Of a stretch of DNA of 48,522 nucleotides, positions 25,918 to 34,894 are shown piece by piece. Positions within the stretch are counted from its first letter, which is position 1. Each line of letters begins with the position of its first letter. A program made the position numbers and the translations under genes. Under the pieces are notes generated by a model that saw nothing but the letters and a program-made list of their open reading frames with translations, had not been told where the DNA came from and did no database searches. Origin of the DNA: Bacteroidota bacterium (lineage in GTDB: Bacteria; Bacteroidota; Bacteroidia; Cytophagales; Cyclobacteriaceae); NCBI GenBank assembly GCA_024280115.1, contig JAJRQT010000133.1, positions 1 through 48,522 of the forward strand, written 5' to 3'.

Positions 25918-27560
25918 TTTCCCTGAACTATGGTGATAAATTGATTTACCTCTATTACTTTAAAAACCTCTTTCTCCCCTTGCGGCCAGGTGATTTCGAG
26001 TTGATCTATTGTGTCATATTTGCCCAGTCCGATATGAAGTCGTGGATCATTGTAGGATAAATAAGTGGATGCCGGCTGATTTACTAAAACCTGTGTTTTA
26101 TTTCCAGTTTTCACCGTTAACAAGGCTCCAATTGCAGATGCCGGACCAAACTTTCCCTTCAGCGTAATCCCAAGCCAATTATTTTCATTGCCTTCATTTT
26201 TCAACAAGGAGGGAGTGGCTTTCATATCGATATGAGAAACAATCAAATCCATATCTCCGTCATTGTCATAATCAACAACTGCCGCTCCTCTACCCGATCG
26301 TTTTTCGCGGAAATATGGGCTCACTTCAGGGCCGATGTTCGTAAAATTTCCACGACCATCGTTTTCCAAAAGCAGTGGCAACTGGAGTTTCAGCTCTTCA
26401 GCAGTACCGTTGGCTGAGAAGATATCTAAATCTCCATCATTGTCATAGTCAAAAAGAATTGCTGCCCACTCTCCCTTTCCTGCAAAAACATCAGCTACTC
26501 CACTTTTACGCGTAATATCTTCATACAGGCCATTGCCCCGGTTACGATATAGCGCTCCATATTTCAGATCTGTAACCAACAAGTCAATCAGGCCATCTCC
26601 ATCGATATCGCCAATTGAGCCGTGCATTGATCCTGTCGGTTGCCCCTGGTCATTGACAGCTATTCCGCTTGCGATAGCAACTTCTTTAAAATTCAGATCG
26701 CCATCATTTCTAAAAAGAAAATTTTCCTGGTGGTCATTGCCCTGAAAAAGATCCAGATCACCGTCATGATCATAATCATAAACCGTAAGTCCCATACATT
26801 TGGAATCAGGGTAGTAAAAACCAAGAGATTTTGTAATTTCCTCAAAAGTCCCATCCTGTTTCTGACGATAAAACATAGAAGCCTGTCCTTTGTATTCCGA
26901 TGGGTGCGGCATCATATCGGGCATGGTTGGTGAGACATATTTTGGATCATATGCCAGGAAATTACCAACCATCATATCAGTTCGCTGATCCTGGTCAATA
27001 TCCCAAAAAGCCACTCCTACACTCCATTTCGTATATCCATTCAACTTTTCAGAGCCCACTAACCCCAGCTCTTTGGCAATATCAGTAAATGTGCCATCGC
27101 CATTATTTCTATAAAAAACATTGGGGCCGTAGTTCAGCAAATAAATATCCTGATCTCCATCTCCATCATAATCAATTGCTCCTGCTGCCATACTCCAGTG
27201 CTTGTCATCCACTCCGACCGTTTCTGCAATCTCTGTAAAAGTTCCATCACCATTATTGTTGTACAACTCATTGGAGGTTCCTTTAAAAACCTCTCCGGAT
27301 TTATCGCTTATCCCTTCAAGGTAAGTACCGTTGAGCAGGTAAATATCCATGAAACCATCATTGTTATAATCAAGAATTGTCACTCCCGCCCCACTACTTT
27401 CAAGGATATTTTCATATGAGAAATCTCCAAATGTATATTTGAAATTTATGCCAGCTTCCCGTGTAACATCATCAAAAGAGATATGTTGTTCTTGCGCAAT
27501 TATTGTATGGGAGTATGTCAATATTGCAATAAAAAGATAAAAGGACTTATTAAAATACAT
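25914..27560 (-). CDS. CRTAC1-type FG-GAP/VCBS secreted protein with ASPIC/UnbV C-terminus
   Basis: A 548-residue protein with a type I signal peptide (ending TIIAQ; no lipobox, unlike its paralogue at 17268). Repeats such as DYNNDGFMDIYLLNG, DYDHDGDLDLFQGND and DYDNDGDLDIFSANG occupy residues about 45-430. The UnbV domain at the end has ASAIGALLTVKTG, DPRLHIGLG and LEITWPQGE. It is the first gene of a coupled pair with the 863-residue protein (ATGA overlap), divergent from aspartate kinase; a TAnnTTTG match lies about 50 bases upstream. Confidence 0.88.
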   Translation of the reverse strand: MYFNKSFYLFIAILTYSHTIIAQEQHISFDDVTREAGINFKYTFGDFSYENILESSGAGVTILDYNNDGFMDIYLLNGTYLEGISDKSGEVFKGTSNELYNNNGDGTFTEIAETVGVDDKHWSMAAGAIDYDGDGDQDIYLLNYGPNVFYRNNGDGTFTDIAKELGLVGSEKLNGYTKWSVGVAFWDIDQDQRTDMMVGNFLAYDPKYVSPTMPDMMPHPSEYKGQASMFYRQKQDGTFEEITKSLGFYYPDSKCMGLTVYDYDHDGDLDLFQGNDHQENFLFRNDGDLNFKEVAIASGIAVNDQGQPTGSMHGSIGDIDGDGLIDLLVTDLKYGALYRNRGNGLYEDITRKSGVADVFAGKGEWAAILFDYDNDGDLDIFSANGTAEELKLQLPLLLENDGRGNFTNIGPEVSPYFREKRSGRGAAVVDYDNDGDMDLIVSHIDMKATPSLLKNEGNENNWLGITLKGKFGPASAIGALLTVKTGNKTQVLVNQPASTYLSYNDPRLHIGLGKYDTIDQLEITWPQGEKEVFKVIEVNQFITIVQGK

Positions 27561-27610
27561 CTTTGACGAGGCAGATATAAATTTGAGAAATTAGAATAAA
27601 ATAATGTAGC

Positions 27611-27618
27611 CAAAGGTA
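27611..27618 (-). promoter_or_regulatory. candidate -7 element for the CRTAC1/863-residue pair
   Basis: The minus strand reads TACCTTTG, an exact TAnnTTTG match, 50 bases before the ATG. I do not see a good TTTG -33 element at the usual distance, so this is tentative. Confidence 0.35.
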
Positions 27619-27741
27619 AAAAAGTCTGGATCATCTCCGGCACTGAAAAAGTAAAATTTGAAAAGTATATGTTTATGCCTGCTCAAGAGCAATATTTTTT
27701 AAAAAATTAACCTTCAACTATTTACATTGGAGAATACTGTT

Positions 27742-27749
27742 TATTTTTG
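27742..27749 (+). promoter_or_regulatory. candidate -7 element for aspartate kinase
   Basis: TATTTTTG matches TAnnTTTG exactly and ends 22 bases before the ATG at 27772. This would give a short leader. The -33 region (ATTTACA, about 27719-27725) is only a weak match. Confidence 0.4.
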
Positions 27750-27771
27750 CCGCCCAAATAAGTTAGTTGTC

Positions 27772-29034
27772 ATGATAGTATTCAAATTTGGAGGAGCTTC
27801 AGTCAAAAATGCAGATGCTGTAAGAAATATAGTTGGAATTCTGAAAGATCATAAGGGTCACATTATTGTGGTTGTCTCCGCGATGGGGAAAATCACCAAT
27901 AACCTGGAACGGATCATCGATCATTATGTGAATAAGGATATTGATGGATTGAGGGAAGAAACAAATGCACTTAAAAGTTTTCATTATGAGATCATCGATG
28001 ATCTATTTAATGATAAAAATCATCCGGTTTACAAGGATATAGATAAACTTTTTGGTGACTTGGATAGAAAGCTGGATAAAGAGCCATCATTAAATTACGA
28101 TCATGATTATGATCAGATTATTTGTTTTGGCGAATTGCTTTCAACTAAAATAATCACACACTTTCTACAATCTCACAATATAAAGGCAGAATGGAAAGAT
28201 GTCCGTTTTTCCATCAAAACCAATAGCGCATATCGCGAGGCGCGCGTAAATTGGGATGTAACCAGAGAGTTGGTAAATGAGCATTTTCAATTTGGCAAAA
28301 ATCAAATACTGGTAACCCAGGGTTTTCTTGGTTCTACGGTTGATAATATTACCACTACTTTGGGCAGGGAAGGATCTGATTATACAGGAGCCGTGCTGGC
28401 TCATGTGCTTAAAGCAAAAAAACTGATCATCTGGAAAGATGTCCCGGGGGTACTAAATGCAGATCCAAAATGGTTTGACGATACAGAATTGTTGAGTGAA
28501 CTTTCCTACAGAGACGCCATTGAATTGGCTTACTATGGAGCCAGCATAATTCATCCAAAGACCATCAAACCACTTCAAAATAAAAACATAAATCTGCATG
28601 TAAAATCATTTAAAAACCCGGAGGCCGAGGGCACGATCATAAGCAATGTGGATTATGAAAAATTAATTCCATCCTTTATCTTTAAAATTGATCAGGTGCT
28701 TATCCGCATTCAACCAAAGGATTTTTCATTTATTGCCGAAGACAACCTGCAGACAATTTTTGGAGTATTGTCCGACAACCGGGTAAAGATCAATATCATG
28801 CAAAACTCAGCTTTGAAGTTTTTGATTTGCATCAATAACGACAAAAGGAAACTTCCCAAAATTGTCGATCAATTAGAGAAAGATTTTAAGATCAGCTATG
28901 AGACAGGTTTGGAACTCATAACTATTAGATATTTTGATGAATCGACAATTGAAAGGGTCACCATCAACAAAGACCTGATCCTGGAACATCGCGACGAGAA
29001 AAACATTCAATTGGTCGTTAGAGATCGGGGGTAA
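27772..29034 (+). CDS. lysC: aspartate kinase
   Basis: Phosphorylates aspartate, the first step towards lysine, threonine and methionine. A 420-residue monofunctional enzyme. MIVFKFGGASV is the nucleotide-binding start (ATG at 27772; an upstream TTG at 27727 would add nonsense). Also present are VVVSAMGKIT, TLGREGSDYTGA, DVPGVLNADPK and YYGASIIHPKTI. C-terminal residues about 300-420 form ACT-type regulatory segments (IMQNSALKFLICINND), so feedback control is likely. It is transcribed alone, divergent from the CRTAC1 gene. Confidence 0.95.
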   Translation: MIVFKFGGASVKNADAVRNIVGILKDHKGHIIVVVSAMGKITNNLERIIDHYVNKDIDGLREETNALKSFHYEIIDDLFNDKNHPVYKDIDKLFGDLDRKLDKEPSLNYDHDYDQIICFGELLSTKIITHFLQSHNIKAEWKDVRFSIKTNSAYREARVNWDVTRELVNEHFQFGKNQILVTQGFLGSTVDNITTTLGREGSDYTGAVLAHVLKAKKLIIWKDVPGVLNADPKWFDDTELLSELSYRDAIELAYYGASIIHPKTIKPLQNKNINLHVKSFKNPEAEGTIISNVDYEKLIPSFIFKIDQVLIRIQPKDFSFIAEDNLQTIFGVLSDNRVKINIMQNSALKFLICINNDKRKLPKIVDQLEKDFKISYETGLELITIRYFDESTIERVTINKDLILEHRDEKNIQLVVRDRG

Positions 29035-29088
29035 TTCTAAAATTACGATAATAGTCTTGAGCTACGAGCTTTGAGTCTTCATGTAGCT

Positions 29089-29111
29089 CTTTCGGAATTG
29101 TATTCCGAAAG
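29089..29111 (+). terminator. hairpin after aspartate kinase
   Basis: Perfect 10-base arms CTTTCGGAAT/ATTCCGAAAG around a 3-base loop, 55 bases after the lysC stop. No T-run follows, so it may be a processing or stability hairpin instead of an intrinsic terminator. Confidence 0.45.
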
Positions 29112-29261
29112 CAAATATTCAGAGATATACAAACATATCAATTATCATAGGTCAGTCTCAATTGTAAATAATAATCGGGCTAGAGATCGCACATACTGTC
29201 CGGCAATATTTGTTACTAGGCAGAACTGAGTGACTGATAGAGGTGAAAGTATTTGAAATTT

Positions 29262-29290
29262 TTACAGTTAAAATCTTATTTTTACTGTAA
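29262..29290. promoter_or_regulatory. 29-base imperfect palindrome upstream of the cupin gene
   Basis: Arms TTACAGT/ACTGTAA continue inward with AAAAT/ATTTT after one mismatch: 12 pairs of 13 around a 3-base centre at 29275-29277. It ends 59 bases before the cupin ATG. It could be an operator or an RNA hairpin. Confidence 0.4.
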
Positions 29291-29348
29291 TGGCGCTTAT
29301 TGCCGCGGACCAGTTTTTAAAGTGTAAATTCATCTTAAATAGTGTAGC

Positions 29349-29696
29349 ATGAGTATTAAGAAGGTATCGAAGAAATCAATTATATTGAGTAAAATACAAG
29401 ATGGAATATGGTCAGGATCAAACATTGCAGAGGTATTCCCCGCTACGGGAGACACCAAAATGTCGTGTGAAATTCATGAATTGTTTACTTCGGAAACAGT
29501 CGTTGAAAAAGCTCCTGTTGATGATGTTTTGTATATTCTCGAAGGTGAGATAGAAATAGAATCTAATGGTGTCGTTAACAAATATAAGGGAGGTGATTTT
29601 GCATATCTCCGCACAGGGGCTCGTCAAAAATTCACTGTCAAGGATAGGGTGAAACACATTTATGTAACATATCCGTGTAATTGGACTAACGGATAA
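29349..29696 (+). CDS. small cupin protein (EutQ-like)
   Basis: A 115-residue single cupin barrel. DDVLYILEGEIEI is cupin motif 1 and YKGGDFAYLRTGARQKF covers motif 2, resembling the C-terminal cupin of EutQ. Classical metal-binding histidines are largely missing from motif 1, so a metal-dependent reaction is uncertain. It stands alone between repeat-rich gaps and its substrate is unknown. Confidence 0.75.
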   Translation: MSIKKVSKKSIILSKIQDGIWSGSNIAEVFPATGDTKMSCEIHELFTSETVVEKAPVDDVLYILEGEIEIESNGVVNKYKGGDFAYLRTGARQKFTVKDRVKHIYVTYPCNWTNG

Positions 29697-29720
29697 GTTG
29701 ATCCGCCATTCTTTTCACCC

Positions 29721-29795
29721 GATTCTTCACTTCATTCAGAGTGACGATTCGTTTGGGTTTGCTCCTTTGAAACATCATTCTGAACAAAGAAGATT
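29721..29795. repeat. inverted pair of dispersed repeat units
   Basis: GATTCTTCACTTCATTCAGA followed by GTGAC (29721-29745) and CATCATTCTGAACAAAGAAG (29773-29792) are inverted, diverged copies of a GTCATTCTGAACGAAGTGAAG-type unit; to my knowledge that unit is common in many bacterial genomes. They lie between the converging cupin and serA genes. Further right, the CTTTTGGCTTTTACTTTTTT tract and AGCTCACAACTCGTAGCTC belong to other simple repeats. Confidence 0.6.
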
Positions 29796-29939
29796 GGAGT
29801 TATGAATCTGGTAAATAGCATTGCACCTTTTGGCTTTTACTTTTTTACTTACCTTGCTCATAGCTCACAACTCGTAGCTCCTACAATAACCTGCTTTTTC
29901 AGGATTATAAATCTCAGATAGCCTTTGTTGAAATTGGTA

Positions 29940-31130
29940 TTAATTCAACTCTACATGAATAATATCCTTCTCACTGTTTAGTGTTTCAATAATTTCTTTC
30001 GTGGGCTTGTTATCCAGTTTTAACGTGCAGGTAGCGGTGGTACCACTACTAAAAATTGTATTTTGCATTTCTTCAATATTGATGTCCTGATCCTTCAGGT
30101 TATCAAGTACTCCCGCCAATACGCCAACTTTGTTAAAATGTCTGACCACAAGGTTATACTTACTTACGGTTTTTTCCCGAATATTCACAACATGCAATGG
30201 CATCCCTGTTTCATTGTAAGCCTTCACTATGCGTACTACTTCTGATGCAATGGCTTCAGTCGATTGTCCTGTTGAAGCCCCTATATGGGGAGTACAGGTT
30301 GCCAGTTGCGCCAACTCGATGTCGTTAAATTCTGCAACTCCACCTTTTGGTTCATTCTCAAATACATCCAATGCTACACGAAGTCTCTTTTGTTGAATTG
30401 CCGCTTTAATGGCGTTGGTATCCACGACCTCTCCCCTGGCGGTATTAATAAGTATTGCTCCGTCTTTCATTTTATCCAAAAATGACTCGTTAACCATATG
30501 ACTGGTTTCTTTATTCGCAGCAATATGCAAGGTGATTGCATCTGAACGTTCAGCAACCTCCAAAGGTGAAGATGCATATTCGATATTCAACTTTTCCGCT
30601 GTCGTTTCTGTTAAACTGCGCGACCATCCGACAACGTTCATATCCAACGCTAAAGCCCGCCTAATCACACCTTTACCAATGGTACCAATACCAATTACAC
30701 CTAAGGTCCGACCTTTCAACCCATGGGCATTTCCATACTCTTTTTTCTTCCATGCGCCATTTTTCATATCGTCAGAGGCAGAAGCAATCCGGCGGTCTGC
30801 CGCAATCAACAAACCAATAGCTAACTCAGCCACTGCATCGCTATTCTTTCCCGGACAATTTGCTACATGTATGCCTCTGGCACTGGCTTCCTGAAGATCA
30901 ATAGTATTTACGCCCGCTCCGGCGCGGATTATTAACGATAATGCTGGAGCGGCATCAATTGCCTCTTTTGTAACTTTTGTTGAACGTACGATAAGTATTT
31001 CTGCATCACCAATCACATCAGGGATTTTTTCTGCTGTCAAATCGGGAAGGTTGGTGATAGAGGCATGCATTGACTCCAAGGCTTCGATGGCTGCAGAAGC
31101 AAGCTTATCGGCAATTAATATCTTTTTCAT
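29940..31130 (-). CDS. serA: D-3-phosphoglycerate dehydrogenase (or related D-2-hydroxyacid dehydrogenase)
   Basis: Oxidises 3-phosphoglycerate to 3-phosphohydroxypyruvate, the first step of serine synthesis. A 396-residue protein with the NAD-binding GVIGIGTIGKG, the catalytic Arg in NTARGEVVD, Glu in VFENEP and His in TPHIGAST. A C-terminal ACT domain (VVRHFNKVGVLAGVLDNL to the end) would bind serine or another amino acid. Length and ACT domain fit SerA of Bacteroidota. ATG at 31130; the next gene upstream is 379 bases away. Confidence 0.92.
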   Translation of the reverse strand: MKKILIADKLASAAIEALESMHASITNLPDLTAEKIPDVIGDAEILIVRSTKVTKEAIDAAPALSLIIRAGAGVNTIDLQEASARGIHVANCPGKNSDAVAELAIGLLIAADRRIASASDDMKNGAWKKKEYGNAHGLKGRTLGVIGIGTIGKGVIRRALALDMNVVGWSRSLTETTAEKLNIEYASSPLEVAERSDAITLHIAANKETSHMVNESFLDKMKDGAILINTARGEVVDTNAIKAAIQQKRLRVALDVFENEPKGGVAEFNDIELAQLATCTPHIGASTGQSTEAIASEVVRIVKAYNETGMPLHVVNIREKTVSKYNLVVRHFNKVGVLAGVLDNLKDQDINIEEMQNTIFSSGTTATCTLKLDNKPTKEIIETLNSEKDIIHVELN

Positions 31131-31509
31131 AAGTGTTAATTTTATAATAAAAAATGAATCAAAAAAGTCTTTAAATAGGTAACATTTACTCCCTACACAT
31201 TCATACGAATATCACGAATTTTTATATTAACAAACAGTAATTTATTTTTTTATTTTGCTAAAGAGATTTGCTAAAAACCAGGAGCAGGATTATAGGGCAT
31301 AAATGTTGCGGGCTGTAAGCTAAAAGCCTATAATTGAGATTTAAAGGCACTATTTTTCCGAATTCATAAACCGAAGCTAAATAGTACCTGGAATCCTGCA
31401 TTCCAAGCTTACCCAATTCGATAATTCTCGTATTTATGAATTAGTTGAATAATCCAGTGTTGTCATTTTCGTATAAGTTTGTCGTAGAACCAAAAATTGA
31501 ATAGCTAAG
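31131..31509. other. 379-base gap, no gene; one dispersed repeat copy
   Basis: AT-rich region between serA and rhamnose mutarotase. The only recognisable structure is the 41-base repeat at 31424-31464. The serA promoter should lie near 31131-31250, but I see no good TAnnTTTG match. Confidence 0.55.
31424..31464 (+). repeat. 41-base dispersed repeat, copy 1
   Basis: Matches the reverse complement of 45239-45279 at 37 of 41 positions (core TATTTATGAATTAGTT here; ATTTATGAATTAGTT is shared). Confidence 0.8.
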
Positions 31510-31824
31510 TTACTCGAGATAAAAAACTTCTTCCAAAGGAACGGTAACCGGCGACTTATCCTCATGCGTTTCCATAATATCTGTTAAAGAAGCCCACCAC
31601 TTTTGAATAATTGGATTATTCCTCAAATCATTCACAGAATTCTCTGCTGATTGTTTTTGTACTGCAAATAATGTATCAGTCTCTTTATCAAAGAATATGG
31701 AATAATCAGAAATCCCGGATTCTTTGAGCAATGCTTTCAGTTCCGGCCAAATTTCATCATGTCTTTTTTTATACTCCTCCTCACAGCCGGGATTGAGTTT
31801 CATTTTAAAAGCTATTCTATTCAT
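31510..31824 (-). CDS. rhaM: L-rhamnose mutarotase
   Basis: Interconverts alpha and beta L-rhamnopyranose. A 104-residue dimeric alpha-beta barrel with the family pattern IAFKMKLNPGCEEEYKKRH, EIWPELKALLKESGISDY and IQKWWASLTDIM. It lies 4 bases after the aldose epimerase gene, so the two mutarotases form one transcription unit. This points to rhamnose-containing glycans as substrates of the locus. Confidence 0.9.
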   Translation of the reverse strand: MNRIAFKMKLNPGCEEEYKKRHDEIWPELKALLKESGISDYSIFFDKETDTLFAVQKQSAENSVNDLRNNPIIQKWWASLTDIMETHEDKSPVTVPLEEVFYLE

Positions 31825-31828
31825 CGCC

Positions 31829-32953
31829 TTATTTTACAGAAAATTTATAAATCGTTGTGGAAATGTAATCCTTTCCGGGGTTTAGCGCTGTCGTAGGAAA
31901 ATTCTGGTGATTCGGAGAATCGGGATAGTGCTGAGTTTCCAGGCAAATAGATGATTTCGGACCATATGTTTTTCCTCCTTTTCCCTTCCCATTCAACGAG
32001 TTTGCTGTATAAACCTGCAACCCGGGTTCGGTCGTCTTTACCTCCATAACCCTACCGGAAACCGGTTCGTAAAGCAAGGCGGCCAACGCCAATTCATTCT
32101 CCTTTTTTTTCAAAACAAAATTATGATCATAGCCTCCCACGTGTTTCAGCTGATCATAATCTTCGTCGATGCGATCCCCCACCCTTTTCATTTCTGTAAA
32201 ATCCATTGGAGTTCCTTCAACATTGCGTACCTCCCCTGTGGGAATTGCGGTTGAATTTACAGGAGTAAAAGCATCTGCATTCACTAGTAATTCATGATCT
32301 AGGATGTCCCCATTCCCCTCTCCCGCCAGGTTGAAAAAGGCGTGATTGGTCACATTCAAAACGGTAGGTTTATCTGTTGTAGCGTGGTAGTCTAATTTCA
32401 ATTCATTTTGCTCTGTCACGGTAAAAAGTACGTTTAGCATAAGATTGCCTGGGAAACCTTCCTCTCCATCTTTGGAAACATAGCTCAATTCCAACGTCCT
32501 CTCATCCAACTGCCTGGCATCCCAGACCTTGAACCTAAAACCTTTTTCTCCGCCGTGGATGGTATGTTCTCCATTATTTTTTGCCAGGTGATAGGTGGAG
32601 TCATTTAAGGTAAATTGTGCATTGGCAATACGATTGGCAAACCTGCCCATTGTTGCTCCGAGTGAAGCTATCCCATCAAAATATTCCTCTGCTGACTCAT
32701 AACCCAGGCAAACATCTGCCATATTTCCATCACGGTCAGGAACGATAATAGAAACAATCTTTCCTCCGTAATTGGTAATCTGAACAACCATCCCTTTTGT
32801 GTTTTTCAGGGTATAAAGCTCCACCTGCTTGCCGTTGTGCATCACATGAAAAGATTCTTTTTGTACGGATATATCATTTGGTTTTGTTTTTTCGCATGAA
32901 AAGAAACTCATGAACACTATTGGTAATAAAAATATACATTTGCCAATTGCCAT
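31829..32953 (-). CDS. galM: aldose 1-epimerase, lipoprotein
   Basis: Mutarotase for galactose or glucose-type aldoses. A 374-residue protein with a lipobox at FFSC (Cys20), so it works in the periplasm or at the outer membrane and not in the cytosol like E. coli GalM. Active-site markers are ITNYGGKIVSI, GATMGRFANRI, THYHATT-like LKLDYHATTDKP, NHAFFNLAG (catalytic His) and CLETQHYPDSPN (catalytic Glu). It is followed directly by rhaM. Confidence 0.93.
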   Translation of the reverse strand: MAIGKCIFLLPIVFMSFFSCEKTKPNDISVQKESFHVMHNGKQVELYTLKNTKGMVVQITNYGGKIVSIIVPDRDGNMADVCLGYESAEEYFDGIASLGATMGRFANRIANAQFTLNDSTYHLAKNNGEHTIHGGEKGFRFKVWDARQLDERTLELSYVSKDGEEGFPGNLMLNVLFTVTEQNELKLDYHATTDKPTVLNVTNHAFFNLAGEGNGDILDHELLVNADAFTPVNSTAIPTGEVRNVEGTPMDFTEMKRVGDRIDEDYDQLKHVGGYDHNFVLKKKENELALAALLYEPVSGRVMEVKTTEPGLQVYTANSLNGKGKGGKTYGPKSSICLETQHYPDSPNHQNFPTTALNPGKDYISTTIYKFSVK

Positions 32954-33277
32954 CTGATTGCTGTTTAAAATGGATAAATTAATTCAATAATAATAGTAAA
33001 GTTAATTTTGTTGTTATTAAGTACTGGCGTCCGGTTAAAATTAAATTCATACCCACCTGTCCGGTCATTGTCAGTAAGTTAAGAATTTTTCCATACTCTG
33101 TGTCTCACAGACCAGAAAAGCATACTTTTATTTCGGCCTGTGTGCCACAGGCCAAGGTGAAAATTTTTATTCACTGGCTCTGTCAGTCATTAGAACTTCC
33201 AGCTCCCAACTTCCATCTTCCATTATACCTGACAGCCGCAGGCGGGTTCAGGGTAAAACCTTTAAACAGTTTGCACC
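32954..33277. other. 324-base gap with several palindromes, no gene
   Basis: No coding sequence. From left to right: a solo repeat end (33054-33083), hairpins TCTGTG-tct-CACAGA (33097-33111) and GGCCTGTG-tgc-CACAGGCC (33135-33153), CTTCCAGCTCCCAACTTCCA low-complexity sequence (33197-33216) and CCTGACAGCCGCAGGCGGG (33228-33246). Confidence 0.6.
33054..33083 (+). repeat. solo end of the 47743-47916 inverted-repeat element
   Basis: CACCTG, TCCGGT, then CATTGTCAGTAAGTTAAG. It aligns with the reverse complement of 47888-47920 after small gaps, with one base substitution in the TGTCA-TAAGTTAAG part. Confidence 0.65.
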
Positions 33278-34885
33278 CTATTTTAATACAAGTACCCAAT
33301 CATTGCCAGGTCCCGGATTACCAGGAGCCTCAAAATTATAATTTCCACTTCCCGTTCTAAGTTCCTTTAGAAAAGGAGTAGTTTTTTTATATTCCGTGCC
33401 GTTTGAGTTCCACATGCCATTTCGTGGATTAAACCAATAGGCATTCATTTTTGCAGAATTAAGTCGTGTCAGATCAAGTGATATATTTCTACCATTTGCA
33501 CTATATATCAAAGCCCAATCTCCATTACTTCCGCGCATAGCGGTGAGGCGATCTGATGTGGCATTTGCCTTTTTACCTGAGGTAGGGCCTCCATCACCAT
33601 CGCCAACGGTCATACCATCCCCTTTTGTATCACCTTGATCACCCAAGATAAGTTCCTGATCGGGTATCCGGTTGAGGAATTGGTTATCTGTCCATATCTC
33701 ACGGGCGACAGAATAAAGATGAGCCATTTGATTAGCGCCCTCCAAGTCAGCAATCTCTCTCCAATCGGCTGGAAAATGCCAGTTTTCATTGCCATAAGTA
33801 CTTCCAAAACCACCTGCCAGAACGGTCTGATAAGCCTGGTAACGAACTGCCCAGGCACTCGTGGCCCCTTCATACCGGCCTTCAAATAACCATGTAGGTT
33901 TTACTGGCATGAGCTTATAGTCGTGAGGTAAAGATATTATCTGATCGTAGGGTGTGTCCTGGATTGAATTGAATGCCAGCCAGTCATCGTCGTGGAACCA
34001 TTCTGAGGAGTTAACGGCCCATTTGCGAGGGTGGTATGAAATTAACACATGGCTATAATCGGCTCGCCCGTTTTGCGTACTAACACCATTTACTCCGTCT
34101 GCCAGCCCCTCTGCCATGGCCCTCCACACATCCCGAAAATCATGCAACCCATCTTTAAAGTCGTAAATTGCAGAGCGGTCACCACCTACCATCCATAGGA
34201 GGTTTTCAATTCCAGCATAGCGCTTTCCCAACCATACACCATATTTATAGGCGTTTGTTTCATCGAATACAATCTGGTCAGCTGGAGTTGGCCCACCGTA
34301 CCCACCAGAAACCCAACATCCCCATGTTGGATGGAGGCTTATGTACATTCCTTTGGAAGCAGCAAGGTTGATAAGGTAATCCACATGATCCCAATAGTCA
34401 TATTGATTGTGTGTTTTTGGATCATTGCCATCCGTGGTATCTGGCCTTAACGGGTCAGGATTTCCGAGAGAATCACTCACGAAAGGCAGGTTGCCGTAAA
34501 CCGTTGTATCACTGCTATAAGGTTGATCGTCATTAGCGTTGAGAAGGACAGATGAAATCATATTGAACTTCTGGCTTTTTAATATGGCTAGCAACTCTGC
34601 CATTTCCTCACGTGATGCGTTTTTAATCAATTGCCATGCAGTGTAGTTGTTGAGGAACACGGGTACTCCATCAACAGTTTCTAATAGGTGTGGATTTACG
34701 TGGCTGACGCATAATCGTTTTGGCGATTTATGAGTGTCTTTATTTTGACTATTTTCACTTCTGTTAGTACATGAATAATTTACCAAGCTGAACAAAGACA
34801 TTACTGAGAGAATAAATATTACCAATACGGTTACTCTTACTCTTTTCAAAAGATCTTTAATCCGGCTAACTAAAATTTTATTCAT
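33278..34885 (-). CDS. DUF4038 (apiosidase-like) glycoside hydrolase lipoprotein
   Basis: A 535-residue lipoprotein (signal segment then VNYSC). Residues about 60-440 are a TIM barrel of the DUF4038/GH140-like type: FLNNYTAWQLI, SQKFNMISSVLL, NQYDYWDHVDYLINLAASKG, LHPTWGC, WMVGGDRSA, TWLFEGRYEG with the likely nucleophile Glu. The end (LIYSANGRNISLDLTRLNS, YWFNPRNGMW) is the associated putative collagen-binding-like beta domain. Known relatives cleave apiose from rhamnogalacturonan II; other substrates occur. It lies 9 bases after the GH43-like gene. Confidence 0.85.
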   Translation of the reverse strand: MNKILVSRIKDLLKRVRVTVLVIFILSVMSLFSLVNYSCTNRSENSQNKDTHKSPKRLCVSHVNPHLLETVDGVPVFLNNYTAWQLIKNASREEMAELLAILKSQKFNMISSVLLNANDDQPYSSDTTVYGNLPFVSDSLGNPDPLRPDTTDGNDPKTHNQYDYWDHVDYLINLAASKGMYISLHPTWGCWVSGGYGGPTPADQIVFDETNAYKYGVWLGKRYAGIENLLWMVGGDRSAIYDFKDGLHDFRDVWRAMAEGLADGVNGVSTQNGRADYSHVLISYHPRKWAVNSSEWFHDDDWLAFNSIQDTPYDQIISLPHDYKLMPVKPTWLFEGRYEGATSAWAVRYQAYQTVLAGGFGSTYGNENWHFPADWREIADLEGANQMAHLYSVAREIWTDNQFLNRIPDQELILGDQGDTKGDGMTVGDGDGGPTSGKKANATSDRLTAMRGSNGDWALIYSANGRNISLDLTRLNSAKMNAYWFNPRNGMWNSNGTEYKKTTPFLKELRTGSGNYNFEAPGNPGPGNDWVLVLK

Positions 34886-34894
34886 CTCCAGTTC

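Larger units (their letters stand above)
29035..29348. other. 314-base gap with inverted repeats, no gene
   Basis: No coding sequence seen. It contains GAGCTACGAGCTTTGAG (29059-29075), an AGCTACGAGC-type low-complexity repeat whose reverse complement recurs near 29860, the hairpin at 29089-29111, and the long palindrome at 29262-29290 before the cupin gene. Confidence 0.6.
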
